The notes below the pieces were generated by a model. It was not told the origin of the DNA. It did not search any database and worked only from the letters and a program-made list of their open reading frames with translations. 64,000 nucleotides of DNA. Origin: Legionella moravica DSM 19234. Its GTDB lineage: Bacteria; Pseudomonadota; Gammaproteobacteria; Legionellales; Legionellaceae. Positions within the stretch are counted from its first letter, which is position 1, and every line of letters starts with the position of its first letter. A program made the position numbers and the translations under genes. Location: contig NZ_AUHS01000015.1 in assembly GCF_000423305.1 (NCBI RefSeq), positions 1 to 64,000 on the forward strand. Direction: 5' to 3'. Below, one piece after another: positions 8,649 through 18,788 of the stretch.

Positions 8649-9433
8649 TGAAGGAGTTAATCCATTTTGCTCATGGCAATGGATTTCCATCATTATGTTA
8701 TAAGCAATTTTTAGATCAATTGTCAGTCCGGTTTGATATCTGTTTCGTGGACAAGGTTGGGCATAATCCGGATTATCCAGTGACAGAAAACTGGCATCAT
8801 CTGGTTGATGAAGTGATTACCAGTATTGAACACCAGGCGAACCAAAAGGTGATTGCAGTTGGTCATTCATTAGGAGGTGTTTTAAGTTTGTTGGCAGCGA
8901 TTGAACGCCCCGATTTATTTAGAGCTGTAGTTTTACTTGATTCACCTTTAATTGGCCCACTTAAATCGATCATGGTTCGTTTGGCTAAAGCTTTAGGTGT
9001 TATTGACAGGGTGACTCCTGCTTATAGAACAAAAGGCAGAAGAGCTTATTGGCAAGATCATGATCAATTGCTTCGATATTTGAAAACCAGAGATTTATTT
9101 AAAACATTCACTGATGACTGTTTAAATGATTACATCACTTACGGTATGGATTTAAAAGAAGATGGGTACCATTTGAAATTTGACCGATATATCGAGTATA
9201 AAATTTATAGAACGATCCCTCATGTCATACCCAGTTATGAAGGAAAGTTAAAGGTTCCATCTGCATTAGTTTATGGTGATAAAAGTACCGTTGTTGATCG
9301 TTTGGATGTACGTTATATGCGCAAGCATTTTCATATAAAAGGTTTTAAAACCAAGGGGACACATTTATTTCCAATGGAACACCCAAAGTCTGTTGCTAAA
9401 CAGGTTATTGAAGTCATAGATGCTATACTTTAA
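8645..9433 (+). CDS. alpha/beta-hydrolase fold protein
   Basis: 262 residues. The oxyanion segment AHGNGFPS is near residue 9, the nucleophile elbow GHSLGG has Ser75, and the acid and His lie in the C-terminal part (YGDKSTVVD near 215, GTHLFPMEHP near 240). These form a complete serine-hydrolase triad. No signal peptide, so it is cytosolic. The start overlaps the DUF1189-like gene by 4 bp (ATGA). Substrate unknown; fadE downstream makes an acyl ester or thioester plausible. Codon use does not differ visibly from the neighbours. Confidence 0.85.
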   Translation: MMKELIHFAHGNGFPSLCYKQFLDQLSVRFDICFVDKVGHNPDYPVTENWHHLVDEVITSIEHQANQKVIAVGHSLGGVLSLLAAIERPDLFRAVVLLDSPLIGPLKSIMVRLAKALGVIDRVTPAYRTKGRRAYWQDHDQLLRYLKTRDLFKTFTDDCLNDYITYGMDLKEDGYHLKFDRYIEYKIYRTIPHVIPSYEGKLKVPSALVYGDKSTVVDRLDVRYMRKHFHIKGFKTKGTHLFPMEHPKSVAKQVIEVIDAIL

Positions 9434-9479
9434 GAATAACCCAAAGTTATTTTAATCGGCTGATAATAAGGAGAACACT

Positions 9480-11957
9480 GTGTTACATGTACTATTAATA
9501 CTTGCGACAATTGGTGCAGCAGGGATATTGATAACACGCCAAGCATCAATATCGGTTTGGGCTATCAGCTTTGCGCTATTCATGGGCTTGGTCTTTCATT
9601 TTGGTTCTCCAGGATGGTTCGCACAATCCCTCTTATGGGCTGTAGAACTTGTTTTAATCGCAGGAACGATAACCCCTTTGCGAAGAGCGTTAATCTCCAA
9701 ACACCTGTTTAAAATAATCAGCAAGGCAATGCCCGCAATGTCCAGCACGGAACGAGAAGCATTGGAAGCAGGAACAGTGAGTTGGGAAGGCGATATATTT
9801 AGCGGCGCACCTGACTTTGCCAAGTTAAGAAGTGCTCCAGTTGTCCATTTAACACAAGAAGAACAAGAGTTTCTGGATGGTCCTGTAGATATTTTATGTT
9901 CCATGCTTGATGATTGGGATATTACTCATAATCGCACTGATTTACCTCCAGAGGTCTGGCAATTTATCAAAGACAATCGTTTCCTGGGTATGATTATTCC
10001 CAAGCGATATGGTGGGTTGGAATTCTCTGCAACGGCACAGATGTCCATATTGGTTAAAATCTACGGCCGTTCAATTACTGCAGCAACAACGATTTCAGTA
10101 CCTAATTCCCTGGGCCCAGGAGAATTACTGCTGAAATACGGTACAGAAGAACAAAAAAATTATTATTTACCACGATTGGCCGATGGCCGTGAAATTCCCT
10201 GTTTTGCATTGACTGGACCAAATGCCGGATCTGATGCTGCGTCCATTCCAGATCAAGGCATTGTTTGTCGTCAGGAATTTAATGGTGAAGAAGTCATTGG
10301 CGTCCGCTTGAATTGGGATAAGCGCTACATCACTCTATGCCCAGTGGCTACTGTTGTTGGATTGGCATTTAGAATGTTCGATCCGGATAACATTCTCGGG
10401 AAAGGAGAAGACATCGGTATTAGCTGTGCGTTGATACCTGCTACTACACCCGGTGTAATCAAGGGAAGACGACATTTTCCTTTAAATACAGGATTTTTAA
10501 ACGGACCTACCCAGGGTAAAAATGTATTTATTCCTCTGGATTATTTGATTGGCGGCGCTGCTATGGCAGGTCAAGGCTGGCGTATGTTAATGGAGTGTCT
10601 CAGTGCAGGACGCGCTATTTCTCTTCCATCAAGTGCTTGTGGCGGTGCTCAGGCAGTGGCTCTTGCTTCTGGAGCGTATGCGCGTATTCGCAAACAGTTT
10701 AACCAGCCCATTGGTAAATTTGAAGGGATAGAAGAGCCTTTGGCACGAATTGCTGCAAATACTTATATTATCGATGCCTCTTTGGTCATGGCTGCAGCTG
10801 CTATTGATCATGGAGCCAAACCTTCAGTAGCTGGAGCAATATTAAAATATCACACAACAGAGCGCGCCAGGGCCCTTGCTTTGGATGCTATGGACATTCA
10901 TGGTGGGAAGGGTATTTGTCTTGGACCCAATAATTATTTAGGCAGGGGCTACCAGGGCTCACCTATTGGAATTACAGTAGAGGGTGCAAATATTTTAACA
11001 CGAAGCCTGATTATTTTTGGTCAAGGTGCTATTCGTTGTCATCCCTATGTGTTTAAAGAGTTGGAAAGTGTGCGCAATAATGATTTGGCGCAATTTGATA
11101 AAGCCTTTTTTGCTCATGCAGGATTCATACTTGCCAACTTTACCAAGTCACTCGTGTTTGCCTGGACTGATGCTCATATGTCGAAAGCACCAGCCAGTTC
11201 AGTTAAGAGATATTACCAACTCATTAATAAGTACAGTGCGAATCTCGCTTTTCTTGCAGATTTTTCCATGGGCGTCATGGGTGGTGAATTAAAGCGTAGA
11301 GAGAAACTCTCTGCTCGGCTGGGTGATATGTTAAGTTGCTTGTATATGGCATCCAGTGTGTTGAAACGGTTTTATGAAGATGGTGAACCAGCAGCTGATC
11401 TGCCCTTGGTTGAATGGAGTTGTCAGCAACTATTGCATGAGTGTGAAGATGCGATGCATGGTGTGATCATTAATTTTCCAGCTCGTTGGGCACGAATTGC
11501 CTTGCCTTTGATCTTAAAACCATTCGGTAACAGAAGGCATATTCCTAATGATCGATTAGGGCATAAATTAGCTAGAATGTTAATTGAACCTAATGAAACC
11601 AGATCACGGTTAACACGTCTTGTGTACAGCAAGCCTGGTGTTAATTGCCCATTAGGTCGAATGGAAGAAGCGTTTCATAAAATATGCGCGGTAGAGGAGC
11701 TTGAGCGAAAAGTGATGAAAGCCGCTAAGGAGCATGTGTTGAAATCACTTACTTTCAAGGAGCAAATTGAAGAGGCTTTAAACTGCGGTATTCTTACTTC
11801 TGAAGAGGCTAAAGAGCTTGAAGATGCTGAGCGTGCTCGGCAGGACGTTATTAAAGTAGATGATTTTGCCGATGATGAATTAAGACGATCTTCTTCTCCA
11901 TCTAAAAATTCCAAGAAGAAAATTGAAAAGGGCGCTGTTGAAACTGAAATCGTTTAA
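9480..11957 (+). CDS. fadE: acyl-CoA dehydrogenase FadE
   Basis: First step of fatty-acid beta-oxidation: FAD-dependent oxidation of acyl-CoA to trans-2-enoyl-CoA. At 825 residues it has the long FadE architecture (E. coli FadE is 814), with two N-terminal hydrophobic segments (residues ~1-65) that probably anchor it to the inner membrane. The dehydrogenase core runs over residues ~85-520, with FALTGPNAGSDAAS (FAD/substrate loop near 242) and MDIHGGKGICLGPNNY near 470. The C-terminal ~300 residues are the extension found in FadE only. The ORF starts at ATG 9480, with AAGGAG eight to nine bases upstream. It lies 46 bp after the hydrolase gene, probably in the same transcription unit. The Lys/Asp/Ser-rich C-terminus is low complexity. 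Confidence 0.93.
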   Translation: MLHVLLILATIGAAGILITRQASISVWAISFALFMGLVFHFGSPGWFAQSLLWAVELVLIAGTITPLRRALISKHLFKIISKAMPAMSSTEREALEAGTVSWEGDIFSGAPDFAKLRSAPVVHLTQEEQEFLDGPVDILCSMLDDWDITHNRTDLPPEVWQFIKDNRFLGMIIPKRYGGLEFSATAQMSILVKIYGRSITAATTISVPNSLGPGELLLKYGTEEQKNYYLPRLADGREIPCFALTGPNAGSDAASIPDQGIVCRQEFNGEEVIGVRLNWDKRYITLCPVATVVGLAFRMFDPDNILGKGEDIGISCALIPATTPGVIKGRRHFPLNTGFLNGPTQGKNVFIPLDYLIGGAAMAGQGWRMLMECLSAGRAISLPSSACGGAQAVALASGAYARIRKQFNQPIGKFEGIEEPLARIAANTYIIDASLVMAAAAIDHGAKPSVAGAILKYHTTERARALALDAMDIHGGKGICLGPNNYLGRGYQGSPIGITVEGANILTRSLIIFGQGAIRCHPYVFKELESVRNNDLAQFDKAFFAHAGFILANFTKSLVFAWTDAHMSKAPASSVKRYYQLINKYSANLAFLADFSMGVMGGELKRREKLSARLGDMLSCLYMASSVLKRFYEDGEPAADLPLVEWSCQQLLHECEDAMHGVIINFPARWARIALPLILKPFGNRRHIPNDRLGHKLARMLIEPNETRSRLTRLVYSKPGVNCPLGRMEEAFHKICAVEELERKVMKAAKEHVLKSLTFKEQIEEALNCGILTSEEAKELEDAERARQDVIKVDDFADDELRRSSSPSKNSKKKIEKGAVETEIV

Positions 11958-12122
11958 GTTGAGGTAATCACTTAGCCTTCAGCATGCTGCTATTTGCCAT
12001 GAGTATGACTGAGGGTTGAGAGATTATACATTTTCCTTTACCATTGTTTTATTCCTTTTTTTCATTTCTATGCCAATAAAGTATCGTTTAACCTTTCTCA
12101 TGCACAATAAGGACATGAAGTC

Positions 12123-13430
12123 ATGCAAAGCAATAAAAGGATTTTTTTTAGATACGTTTTAATCAGCACATTGTTCTCCATGCTGATTTATTCGAGCGTA
12201 CAGGCAGCTGGGCCCTTATGGTCGTTTGTACCACAAACTCCGACCGACATCGCAATTATGCCAGGGAATAACGCTCAAGTTACTTATACTGTGTATAATC
12301 AAACATCAAGAGAACGAATACTGGAGCTGAAGCCTGTAGCAGGAATCAGTCAAATCTCATCGTGCTATCTTCCTGCTAAAGGGATGTGCACATTGATACT
12401 CAACGTGAATGGCTCTGCCTTGGAAGGGGATGTACTGGGCGGTCCGACAATGTGTCAGCTGGGTAATTACCTGCAGTGCTATCAACCAAGTGCAACCAAT
12501 ATTTTACACATCAGGTTGATAACGGCTGCCAATCAGACAACTTTATCCCCTCTCACACAAAACCTGGCTCTGTCAATAAACAACCCTGGAGCTGACCCTG
12601 CACTAACTGGCAATGCACGCAGCATTCGAATAGTCAATACAGGGTCATTACCAGCTAACAATGTGCGGGTTAGCACATCCGGATTTCCTACGGGCACAGT
12701 TATTACCCATAATAGTTGTATCGGCACTCTGAATGTTGCTGCGTCCTGCGACATTACCATCACTCCAGGTAGTACAGCCAGTCCCGATAACAATGCTAAC
12801 GCCTGTACCACATCACCAGGAACTGAGCCTGTGCCAACGACAGTCACAGTCAGTGCTGATAATGCTCCATCTACAAACATTAATGTTTCGGTTTTGGGTT
12901 ATGGCTGCATCTATCAGGGGGGCTTTTTGTTTTCTGTCGATGACAGCACTCCTGCTTCTGGCAGTATCGGTGGAAAAGTGGCTGCGTTGACGGATGAGGA
13001 GGAGGGGCCAAATAACGCTGCTATCTTTTGGTCGATGGTATTAAATGCCACTTTCGCTGATAGTCTCACCAATGGGCTGGCGAACACCAATATTCTTGAA
13101 AACCCAGTAGGGCAGTACCCTGCCGCACAAAAGTGCCTCAATAAGAGTAGCCAAGGATTCAGTGACTGGTACTTGCCAGCAATTTGCGAGTTAGGGCGGT
13201 ATGTAGGTATTGGTGTGGATGCCGGTTGCGGCCTTACCAATCCCAACTTATATTCAACGCTCTATTTGAATAATTTAGCTGGTTTTACTCAAATATACTA
13301 TTGGAGTTCTTCTGAGTATTCCAGCAATACAGACAATGTCTGGTTCCAATTCTTTAGTAATGGCCGTCAAAATACTCTGGTCAAGAATAACGCTCTACCG
13401 GTTCGGTGTGTTCGGATTTTCACCCCTTGA
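12123..13430 (+). CDS. secreted DUF1566-domain protein
   Basis: 435 residues with a signal peptide (basic start, hydrophobic core, cleavage likely after VQAA near residue 29). The middle region is a Thr/Asn/Val-rich beta-type repeat area with paired Cys residues and a DUF11-like look (VRIVNTGSLPANNVRVSTSGFPTG). The C-terminal ~140 residues are a DUF1566/Lcl C-terminal-like domain with the typical FSDWYLPAICEL, YWSSSEY and VRCVRIF blocks. Such domains occur in Legionella surface or adhesion proteins. Stand-alone gene in its own intergenic spaces. A surface or extracellular location is inferred from the signal peptide; the binding partner is unknown. Confidence 0.82.
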   Translation: MQSNKRIFFRYVLISTLFSMLIYSSVQAAGPLWSFVPQTPTDIAIMPGNNAQVTYTVYNQTSRERILELKPVAGISQISSCYLPAKGMCTLILNVNGSALEGDVLGGPTMCQLGNYLQCYQPSATNILHIRLITAANQTTLSPLTQNLALSINNPGADPALTGNARSIRIVNTGSLPANNVRVSTSGFPTGTVITHNSCIGTLNVAASCDITITPGSTASPDNNANACTTSPGTEPVPTTVTVSADNAPSTNINVSVLGYGCIYQGGFLFSVDDSTPASGSIGGKVAALTDEEEGPNNAAIFWSMVLNATFADSLTNGLANTNILENPVGQYPAAQKCLNKSSQGFSDWYLPAICELGRYVGIGVDAGCGLTNPNLYSTLYLNNLAGFTQIYYWSSSEYSSNTDNVWFQFFSNGRQNTLVKNNALPVRCVRIFTP

Positions 13431-13448
13431 TTTCTGCATTGTTCTTGG

Positions 13449-13463
13449 GGCAGCTTAGCTGCC
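13449..13463 (+). terminator. possible hairpin terminator after the DUF1566 gene
   Basis: Perfect 6-bp inverted repeat GGCAGC TTA GCTGCC, 19 bp after the stop codon, followed by an AT-rich but not pure T tail. Position and stem are suggestive; the missing T-run weakens the call. Confidence 0.35.
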
Positions 13464-13611
13464 TCATATTTATTTGTATCAAATAATCTGGGGTTGTTGA
13501 ACAAATCTATATTTGTTGAGCTATGTACTTAGACTATAATGACAGATCAATTATCTATTTACCCCTGGCTCCCGCGTATAAAGTGCGAAACGTAAACTAC
13601 AGGAGTAATGG

Positions 13612-15708
13612 TCAATAGCTCTTCATTGTATTGGATATAATAGATTGCTGGTCGTGATCAGTGGTTGTTGCTTCTGTATTTATTTTCAACAATTCATTTT
13701 CTACTCTAGCAAATCCTTTCTTGATTTTTTTCTTGTCTTCGTTTACTTCTTCAATCAATTTTTCAACCTTGGGGCTTGGTGTTAGGTTGCCAATTTTAGC
13801 TGCAACCTCGTTATTGCGGGATGTGCGAAATTGATGCTCATCATACGCTATTGTAGTGCCAAAAATAGCCGCGCCAGTTAGCAATCCTGCACCCAAACCC
13901 ACCGCTGTTGCAAGGCTAAATCCTGCTATCCCAATGCCTAAAGGAGCAAAAAAAACAATAGCAGTTAAAGTCACTCCAATACCAACTCCAACCATGGTTA
14001 ATATGGCTACACCTAATAGTTTTATCCAATTACGTGATAAAAATGAACTTTGATTTGGTGTGACCACAGACACTGATTTATGGAACTCTTCAATTATATC
14101 GAGTTCAATGTGACGCTCTATTGTTTCATCATCAATTAAATCAAAATTCTCATGGGTTTCTGGCTTTATAGGCTCATACTCGGTAAGCGTTAAATTGATA
14201 TCTAAAGTTTCTTTCGCTTTCGTCTTGATGAACTCAACTCGCTCTCTTAGTGAGAGTTGCAATAATTCCTGATCTTCTTCTTCAAAGTGAGACGATATGT
14301 ATTCAGCAATTTGATGATAGCATTGGTCTAAAATTGATGGGTCTTGGTGAAGAAAAGTATGGACATGAGGATGTTCAAAAAATAATTCTAGTGCAATAGT
14401 GCTTCTATTCGTGCATTCATCAACTGCTCTCATTCTTTTATCTTCATCCCCGGGCGAATAAGCTTTATTTGCAAGAGAGCTTAACAATTCTTGAGAAAGC
14501 ATAGCCAGTTTCAGTCGAGTAAATAGTTTTTCCTTGATGTATTCGGGGTTGCTCTGTACATGAGAAGCGTTATGATAAATTCCTCTTTCATGGCATGTTA
14601 ACATATTATTTTCATAGTGTTCTTTGGACTTTTTTGAAGTCACATTGCAACGGTCAAAATCAATTTTTGTTAGATGGCTTTGATAAACATCTTGAGAAGA
14701 TAATCCATAGTTTTCAACGTTTACATCTCCCTCGCCAACAAAATTCGTTACTTCATCAATAATACCTGTTCCAGGAAAAATTCTTTTTTCTTGTTCGATG
14801 TATTTTTTTCTTGCCTCTCGAGTATTGTGATCGGCTACTGATACAGCATAACCAGGTATTCCTCTTGAACCAACTAAACGATTATCAAGCAATCGCTCTG
14901 AAGAAAAATGAATAGGACTTACCAAAGTCGCAATTTTTGAGGCCAAAATAGCATTAGGAGAATAATGTTCTACCCCGCGTATGAATAATATTTTTTTTCC
15001 ATTGGTAGCCACGAATGTGTTATTTCCAGAATTTCCCTTTACGATTTTACTAATCATTTTATATGGGAAATATACATCACTATTTTTAATCCCCTTTTTT
15101 AATGGATTTCTATCGGTTTTAATCACCTTCAAATGTAATGGATAAAACGCTTTGCTTAAATCAATGCCATTGAAATCATTAGTGAGCGGTAGTTTTCCAA
15201 CTAATCGCAGCACATTGATAGAAAAGGGTAGGGCATAGGAAAAATAAGAGCGTTCAAATGAGCTAATCCCAGGATAAATCAAGTATTTAATACCTGCACT
15301 TGTAGAGACATGATGAGCAAAGAGTTGATAGCAGTTTAATAACCCGATGTACTTTGTAGCATTTTTTAATGATTGTTGTGTCAGTTCTTTTCCAGCAATT
15401 AAATTACTTTCAAGGTTCTTAATATCCTTTTCGATTTCACTCTTATGCTGTTCATAAGTATTTGAAGTGATTTTAAAAAGCAAATGAATAATGCAATTTT
15501 TCTCAAGGTTATTAAGAGATGACAGTTGCTGAGAGAACTTTTGAAATTCAGCGTTATTTATAGGCTTATTTTTACTAAATTTATCGATAAATCTGACCAT
15601 TTCGTTTGGAATAATAGTATCAATAGAATTCTTTGCAATATAAACAACAGCTTCCTGTTTTTCATAAGACGAGACTAGGTAAGTCTTGATTAAATCTTTT
15701 AATATCAT
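13612..15708 (-). CDS. large protein of unknown function with kinase-like signature and C-terminal membrane region; effector candidate
   Basis: 698 residues; no full-length family recognised. Around residues 324-352 it reads VGEGD, an Asn five residues after that Asp (D328, N333), then KIDFD (D350, D352). This D-x4-N ... DFD layout resembles the catalytic and metal-binding loops of protein/lipid-kinase-like folds. It recurs in the 753-residue protein at 55181-57442. Upstream, ILFIRG near 240 lies where a kinase beta-3 Lys strand would be, but with Arg instead of Lys. Residues ~555-625 are Gly/Ala/Val-rich with two membrane segments, followed by a charged coiled-coil-like tail. No signal peptide. 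Base composition is AT-rich. A Dot/Icm substrate is likely from context and size, not shown. Enzyme activity is inference. Confidence 0.7.
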   Translation of the reverse strand: MILKDLIKTYLVSSYEKQEAVVYIAKNSIDTIIPNEMVRFIDKFSKNKPINNAEFQKFSQQLSSLNNLEKNCIIHLLFKITSNTYEQHKSEIEKDIKNLESNLIAGKELTQQSLKNATKYIGLLNCYQLFAHHVSTSAGIKYLIYPGISSFERSYFSYALPFSINVLRLVGKLPLTNDFNGIDLSKAFYPLHLKVIKTDRNPLKKGIKNSDVYFPYKMISKIVKGNSGNNTFVATNGKKILFIRGVEHYSPNAILASKIATLVSPIHFSSERLLDNRLVGSRGIPGYAVSVADHNTREARKKYIEQEKRIFPGTGIIDEVTNFVGEGDVNVENYGLSSQDVYQSHLTKIDFDRCNVTSKKSKEHYENNMLTCHERGIYHNASHVQSNPEYIKEKLFTRLKLAMLSQELLSSLANKAYSPGDEDKRMRAVDECTNRSTIALELFFEHPHVHTFLHQDPSILDQCYHQIAEYISSHFEEEDQELLQLSLRERVEFIKTKAKETLDINLTLTEYEPIKPETHENFDLIDDETIERHIELDIIEEFHKSVSVVTPNQSSFLSRNWIKLLGVAILTMVGVGIGVTLTAIVFFAPLGIGIAGFSLATAVGLGAGLLTGAAIFGTTIAYDEHQFRTSRNNEVAAKIGNLTPSPKVEKLIEEVNEDKKKIKKGFARVENELLKINTEATTTDHDQQSIISNTMKSY

Positions 15709-16017
15709 GTCGCAAAGGCTCGCTTGGTATTTTTAGACAATATGAATAAGATTGTATCATTGTTTTCGTAGTTTAATGTCATTATTTTTGACATTTCAGG
15801 ATGCGGTAGACCATAAGGGTGGGGCAATGGATTTTATGAAATATCGAGACTTTATAGCTGGTGTTGCATTGCTTCTAAAATAAAACTACCGTGATGGATC
15901 ATTTTTTAGAAGGAGGATTCTATATTGGTTTGCCTGAAGCAGCTTAATATCACTTGAATTTTTATTTTATATTAATTAGATACTATTAACTGTATCAATT
16001 AACAAAGTCTAATAGTA
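15709..16017. other. non-coding spacer between the 698-residue gene and minE
   Basis: 309 bp, AT-rich. It holds only a minute 18-codon plus-strand ORF near 15826-15882, without a convincing ribosome site, and an AGAAGGAGGA string at 15907-15917 with no credible ORF behind it. Part of it must hold the promoter of the leftward 698-residue gene. No repeat family member was recognised. Confidence 0.5.
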
Positions 16018-16278
16018 TTAAGCTTGTTCTGTAACATCTGGCATTGTAATATTTAATTCCAGAACGGCATTATCACCCATACGCTCCAGATTGACACTGA
16101 CCTGATCACGGGTAATATGTACGTATTTTGCAATAACCGCAAGAATTTCTTCTTGCAGTTTAGGAAGATAATCTGGAGTATTACGTTGAGAACGTTCATG
16201 AGAAATAATGATTTGAAGACGTTCTTTTGCAACGGATGCGGTAGAGTTTCTTCTACGGAGGTAATTAAAAATACTCAT
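16018..16278 (-). CDS. minE: cell division topological specificity factor MinE
   Basis: 86 residues, the usual MinE length. MinE stimulates the MinD ATPase and drives pole-to-pole oscillation that positions the division septum. Seen: N-terminal membrane-targeting segment ([21 protein letters not shown]) and the MinD-binding/anti-MinCD helix with [11 protein letters not shown], then the C-terminal dimerisation domain ([13 protein letters not shown] ... LELNI). The start overlaps the minD stop by 4 bp, so the two are translationally coupled. Confidence 0.96.
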   Translation of the reverse strand: MSIFNYLRRRNSTASVAKERLQIIISHERSQRNTPDYLPKLQEEILAVIAKYVHITRDQVSVNLERMGDNAVLELNITMPDVTEQA

Positions 16279-17105
16279 ATTGTTACTTCCTCCTTGTTTT
16301 TACCAAATAAGCGACGCAGTAATCCTTTACGTTCATTGCTTATAAAGCGCATTGGTCGATCTTCCCCGAGAAAGCGTGCTATAGCATCCTGGTAGGCAAT
16401 GCCGGCATCACTTGCTTCATCAAGTATTACTGGTGTGCCTGTATTGGATGCTTTAAGAACAGATTTTGATTCAGGTATCACTCCAATTAATGGAATCGCC
16501 AGTATTTCTTTCACATCACTGACAGAAAGCATTTCACCACGCTCAACACGCTCAGGATCATAGCGGGTTAATAAGAGGTGCTCCTGAATCGGGGTTGAAT
16601 TTTCAATCGCTCGTTTTGTTTTACTGGCTAATATGCCTAAAATGCGGTCAGAATCTCTCACGGATGATACTTCCGGATTGGTTACGACGATTGCATGATC
16701 AGCAAAGTACATGGCCATCAAAGCGCCAGTTTCTATTCCGGCAGGTGAATCACAAATGATGAAATCAAAATCTTTTGCTAATTCGTTTAATGTTTTCTCT
16801 ACCCCTTGAAGGGTTAATGCATCTTTATCACGTGTTTGCGATGCAGGTAGAATGAATAAGTTTGGGACGCGCTTGTCTTTTATCAGCGCTTGATTCAAGC
16901 TTGCTTCGCCATTGATGACATTTACAAAGTCATAAACTACACGGCGTTCGCAACCCATGATGATATCCAGGTTTCTTAAACCAATGTCAAAATCTATTAC
17001 TACAGTCTTATGCCCTAATAAGGCAAGACCTGAAGAAATAGCCGCAGAAGAAGTAGTTTTGCCTACTCCGCCTTTACCTGATGTGATTACTATTATTTTA
17101 GCCAA
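16275..17105 (-). CDS. minD: septum-site determining ATPase MinD
   Basis: 276 residues with the TTG start at 17105, chosen because [17 protein letters not shown] is the conserved MinD N-terminus and AGGAAGG lies eight bases upstream. A longer in-frame version is unlikely. Seen: deviant Walker [10 protein letters not shown] with the signature Lys, switch I/II regions ([18 protein letters not shown]) and the C-terminal amphipathic membrane-targeting helix ([13 protein letters not shown]). MinD binds membrane as an ATP dimer, recruits MinC, and is released by MinE. No minC lies upstream: the neighbour is the divergent guaB. minC must be elsewhere, or is absent. Confidence 0.96.
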   Translation of the reverse strand: MAKIIVITSGKGGVGKTTSSAAISSGLALLGHKTVVIDFDIGLRNLDIIMGCERRVVYDFVNVINGEASLNQALIKDKRVPNLFILPASQTRDKDALTLQGVEKTLNELAKDFDFIICDSPAGIETGALMAMYFADHAIVVTNPEVSSVRDSDRILGILASKTKRAIENSTPIQEHLLLTRYDPERVERGEMLSVSDVKEILAIPLIGVIPESKSVLKASNTGTPVILDEASDAGIAYQDAIARFLGEDRPMRFISNERKGLLRRLFGKNKEEVTI

Positions 17106-17313
17106 CGCTGAACCCTTCCTATTATTCGATTCAACACAATATTTAACCAACAGTGTACACGCTAATCAATCTTTAATTCAAGATGTCAAGAGATTTAAAC
17201 GGAATTAAACCTAAAATTCATAATAAAATGTAATATTTATGAATTAAATGTTTAACTTTTTTTACAAATGGAGTAAACTATTCGGTTAATTTAACTACTG
17301 GAGTGAGAACACC

Positions 17314-18786
17314 ATGGCTCTTTCCATCGTACAGCAAGCTCTGACTTTTGATGATGTTTTACTTGTACCTGCCCATTCCCTTATTTTACCAAAAGACGTA
17401 ACCTTAAATACCCGATTAACACGTTCAATCAATTTGAACATGCCTTTGCTCTCAGCTGCAATGGATACTGTTACAGAAGCACGATTGGCTATTGCTCTGG
17501 CCCAGGAAGGCGGTATAGGGATTATTCATAAAAATATGAGTATTACTGAACAGGCTGAAGAAGTACGACGGGTTAAAAAGTTTGAAAGCGGTATGGTCAA
17601 AGATCCCATTTCAGTAACCCCCGATGTAACTGTTAAACAATTACTTGATGTAATGACCAAATATAATTTTTCGGGAGTTCCAGTTGTTGATGGTCAAAAT
17701 CTTGTTGGAATTGTAACCAGCCGCGACATTCGATTTGAAACGAATATGGCTCTGACTGTAGCACAGGTAATGACGCCCAAGGAAAGGCTGGTGACCGTTA
17801 AAGAAGGTGCCAGTAGAGAAGAAGTACGCAGCTTGTTGCATAAGCACCGAATTGAAAAGCTTTTAGTTGTCAATGATTCATTTCAACTAAGAGGTTTAAT
17901 TACGGTTAAAGACATTCAAAAGGCTAAAGATAATCCTTATGCCTGTAAAGACGGTTCAGAGCAGTTACGTGTTGGGGCTGCCGTTGGTGTTGGTGATGGT
18001 ACTGATGAGCGCGTAGAAGCACTCATCGAGGCAGGAGTAGATGTTCTGGTTGTTGATACTGCTCATGGGCATTCTCAGGGAGTATTAAATCGGGTGAAAT
18101 GGATTAAACAACATTTTCCGGATGTGCAAGTGATCGGTGGCAACATCGCTACAGCTGCCGCTGCTCGTGATTTATATGCAGCAGGTGCTGATGCAGTAAA
18201 AGTAGGTATAGGCCCTGGTTCTATATGCACAACTCGTATAGTGACCGGAGTTGGGGTGCCGCAAATAAGCGCGATATCCAATGTAGCTAATGAACTGAAA
18301 GGAGCCATACCCGTTATTGCTGACGGCGGGATTCGCTTTTCAGGCGATGTATGTAAGGCACTGGCTGCAGGGGCAGATACTGTGATGTTGGGTGGAATGT
18401 TTGCAGGAACTGAAGAATCTCCAGGTGAAATTGAGTTATATCAAGGACGTACTTATAAAAGTTATCGAGGAATGGGCTCTATCGGAGCGATGTCCTTGGC
18501 ACAAGGCTCCAGCGATCGTTATTTTCAGGATGTGTCGCAAGGTGCAGAAAAACTGGTTCCTGAAGGAATTGAAGGGCGAGTACCTTACAAAGGGCCGGTA
18601 CAGACAATAATACATCAATTACTGGGTGGATTACGTTCGTGTATGGGATATACGGGATGTTCTACCATTGATGAGTTGCATACCAAAACAGAATTTGTCC
18701 AGGTTACCAATGCGGGTATGCGTGAGTCACACGTGCATGATGTGAGCATCACCAAGCAGGCACCTAATTATCAGGTGGATAATTAA
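17314..18786 (+). CDS. guaB: inosine-5'-monophosphate dehydrogenase
   Basis: Oxidises IMP to XMP with NAD+, the committed step of GMP synthesis. 490 residues (E. coli 488). The catalytic barrel has [10 protein letters not shown] with the nucleophile Cys near residue 305 and the IMP-binding DGGIRFSGD and GSMGAMS loops. Two CBS domains are inserted at residues ~95-205 ([32 protein letters not shown]). The ATG is preceded by CTGGAGTGAG. guaA follows 2 bp after the stop. The gene is divergent from minDE over a 208-bp AT-rich spacer. Confidence 0.97.
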   Translation: MALSIVQQALTFDDVLLVPAHSLILPKDVTLNTRLTRSINLNMPLLSAAMDTVTEARLAIALAQEGGIGIIHKNMSITEQAEEVRRVKKFESGMVKDPISVTPDVTVKQLLDVMTKYNFSGVPVVDGQNLVGIVTSRDIRFETNMALTVAQVMTPKERLVTVKEGASREEVRSLLHKHRIEKLLVVNDSFQLRGLITVKDIQKAKDNPYACKDGSEQLRVGAAVGVGDGTDERVEALIEAGVDVLVVDTAHGHSQGVLNRVKWIKQHFPDVQVIGGNIATAAAARDLYAAGADAVKVGIGPGSICTTRIVTGVGVPQISAISNVANELKGAIPVIADGGIRFSGDVCKALAAGADTVMLGGMFAGTEESPGEIELYQGRTYKSYRGMGSIGAMSLAQGSSDRYFQDVSQGAEKLVPEGIEGRVPYKGPVQTIIHQLLGGLRSCMGYTGCSTIDELHTKTEFVQVTNAGMRESHVHDVSITKQAPNYQVDN

Positions 18787-18788
18787 TC

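Noticed and set aside
12533..12880. 115-codon minus-strand ORF inside the DUF1566 gene
   Set aside because: It is a shadow of the secreted protein, whose signal peptide and C-terminal domain are convincing on the plus strand.
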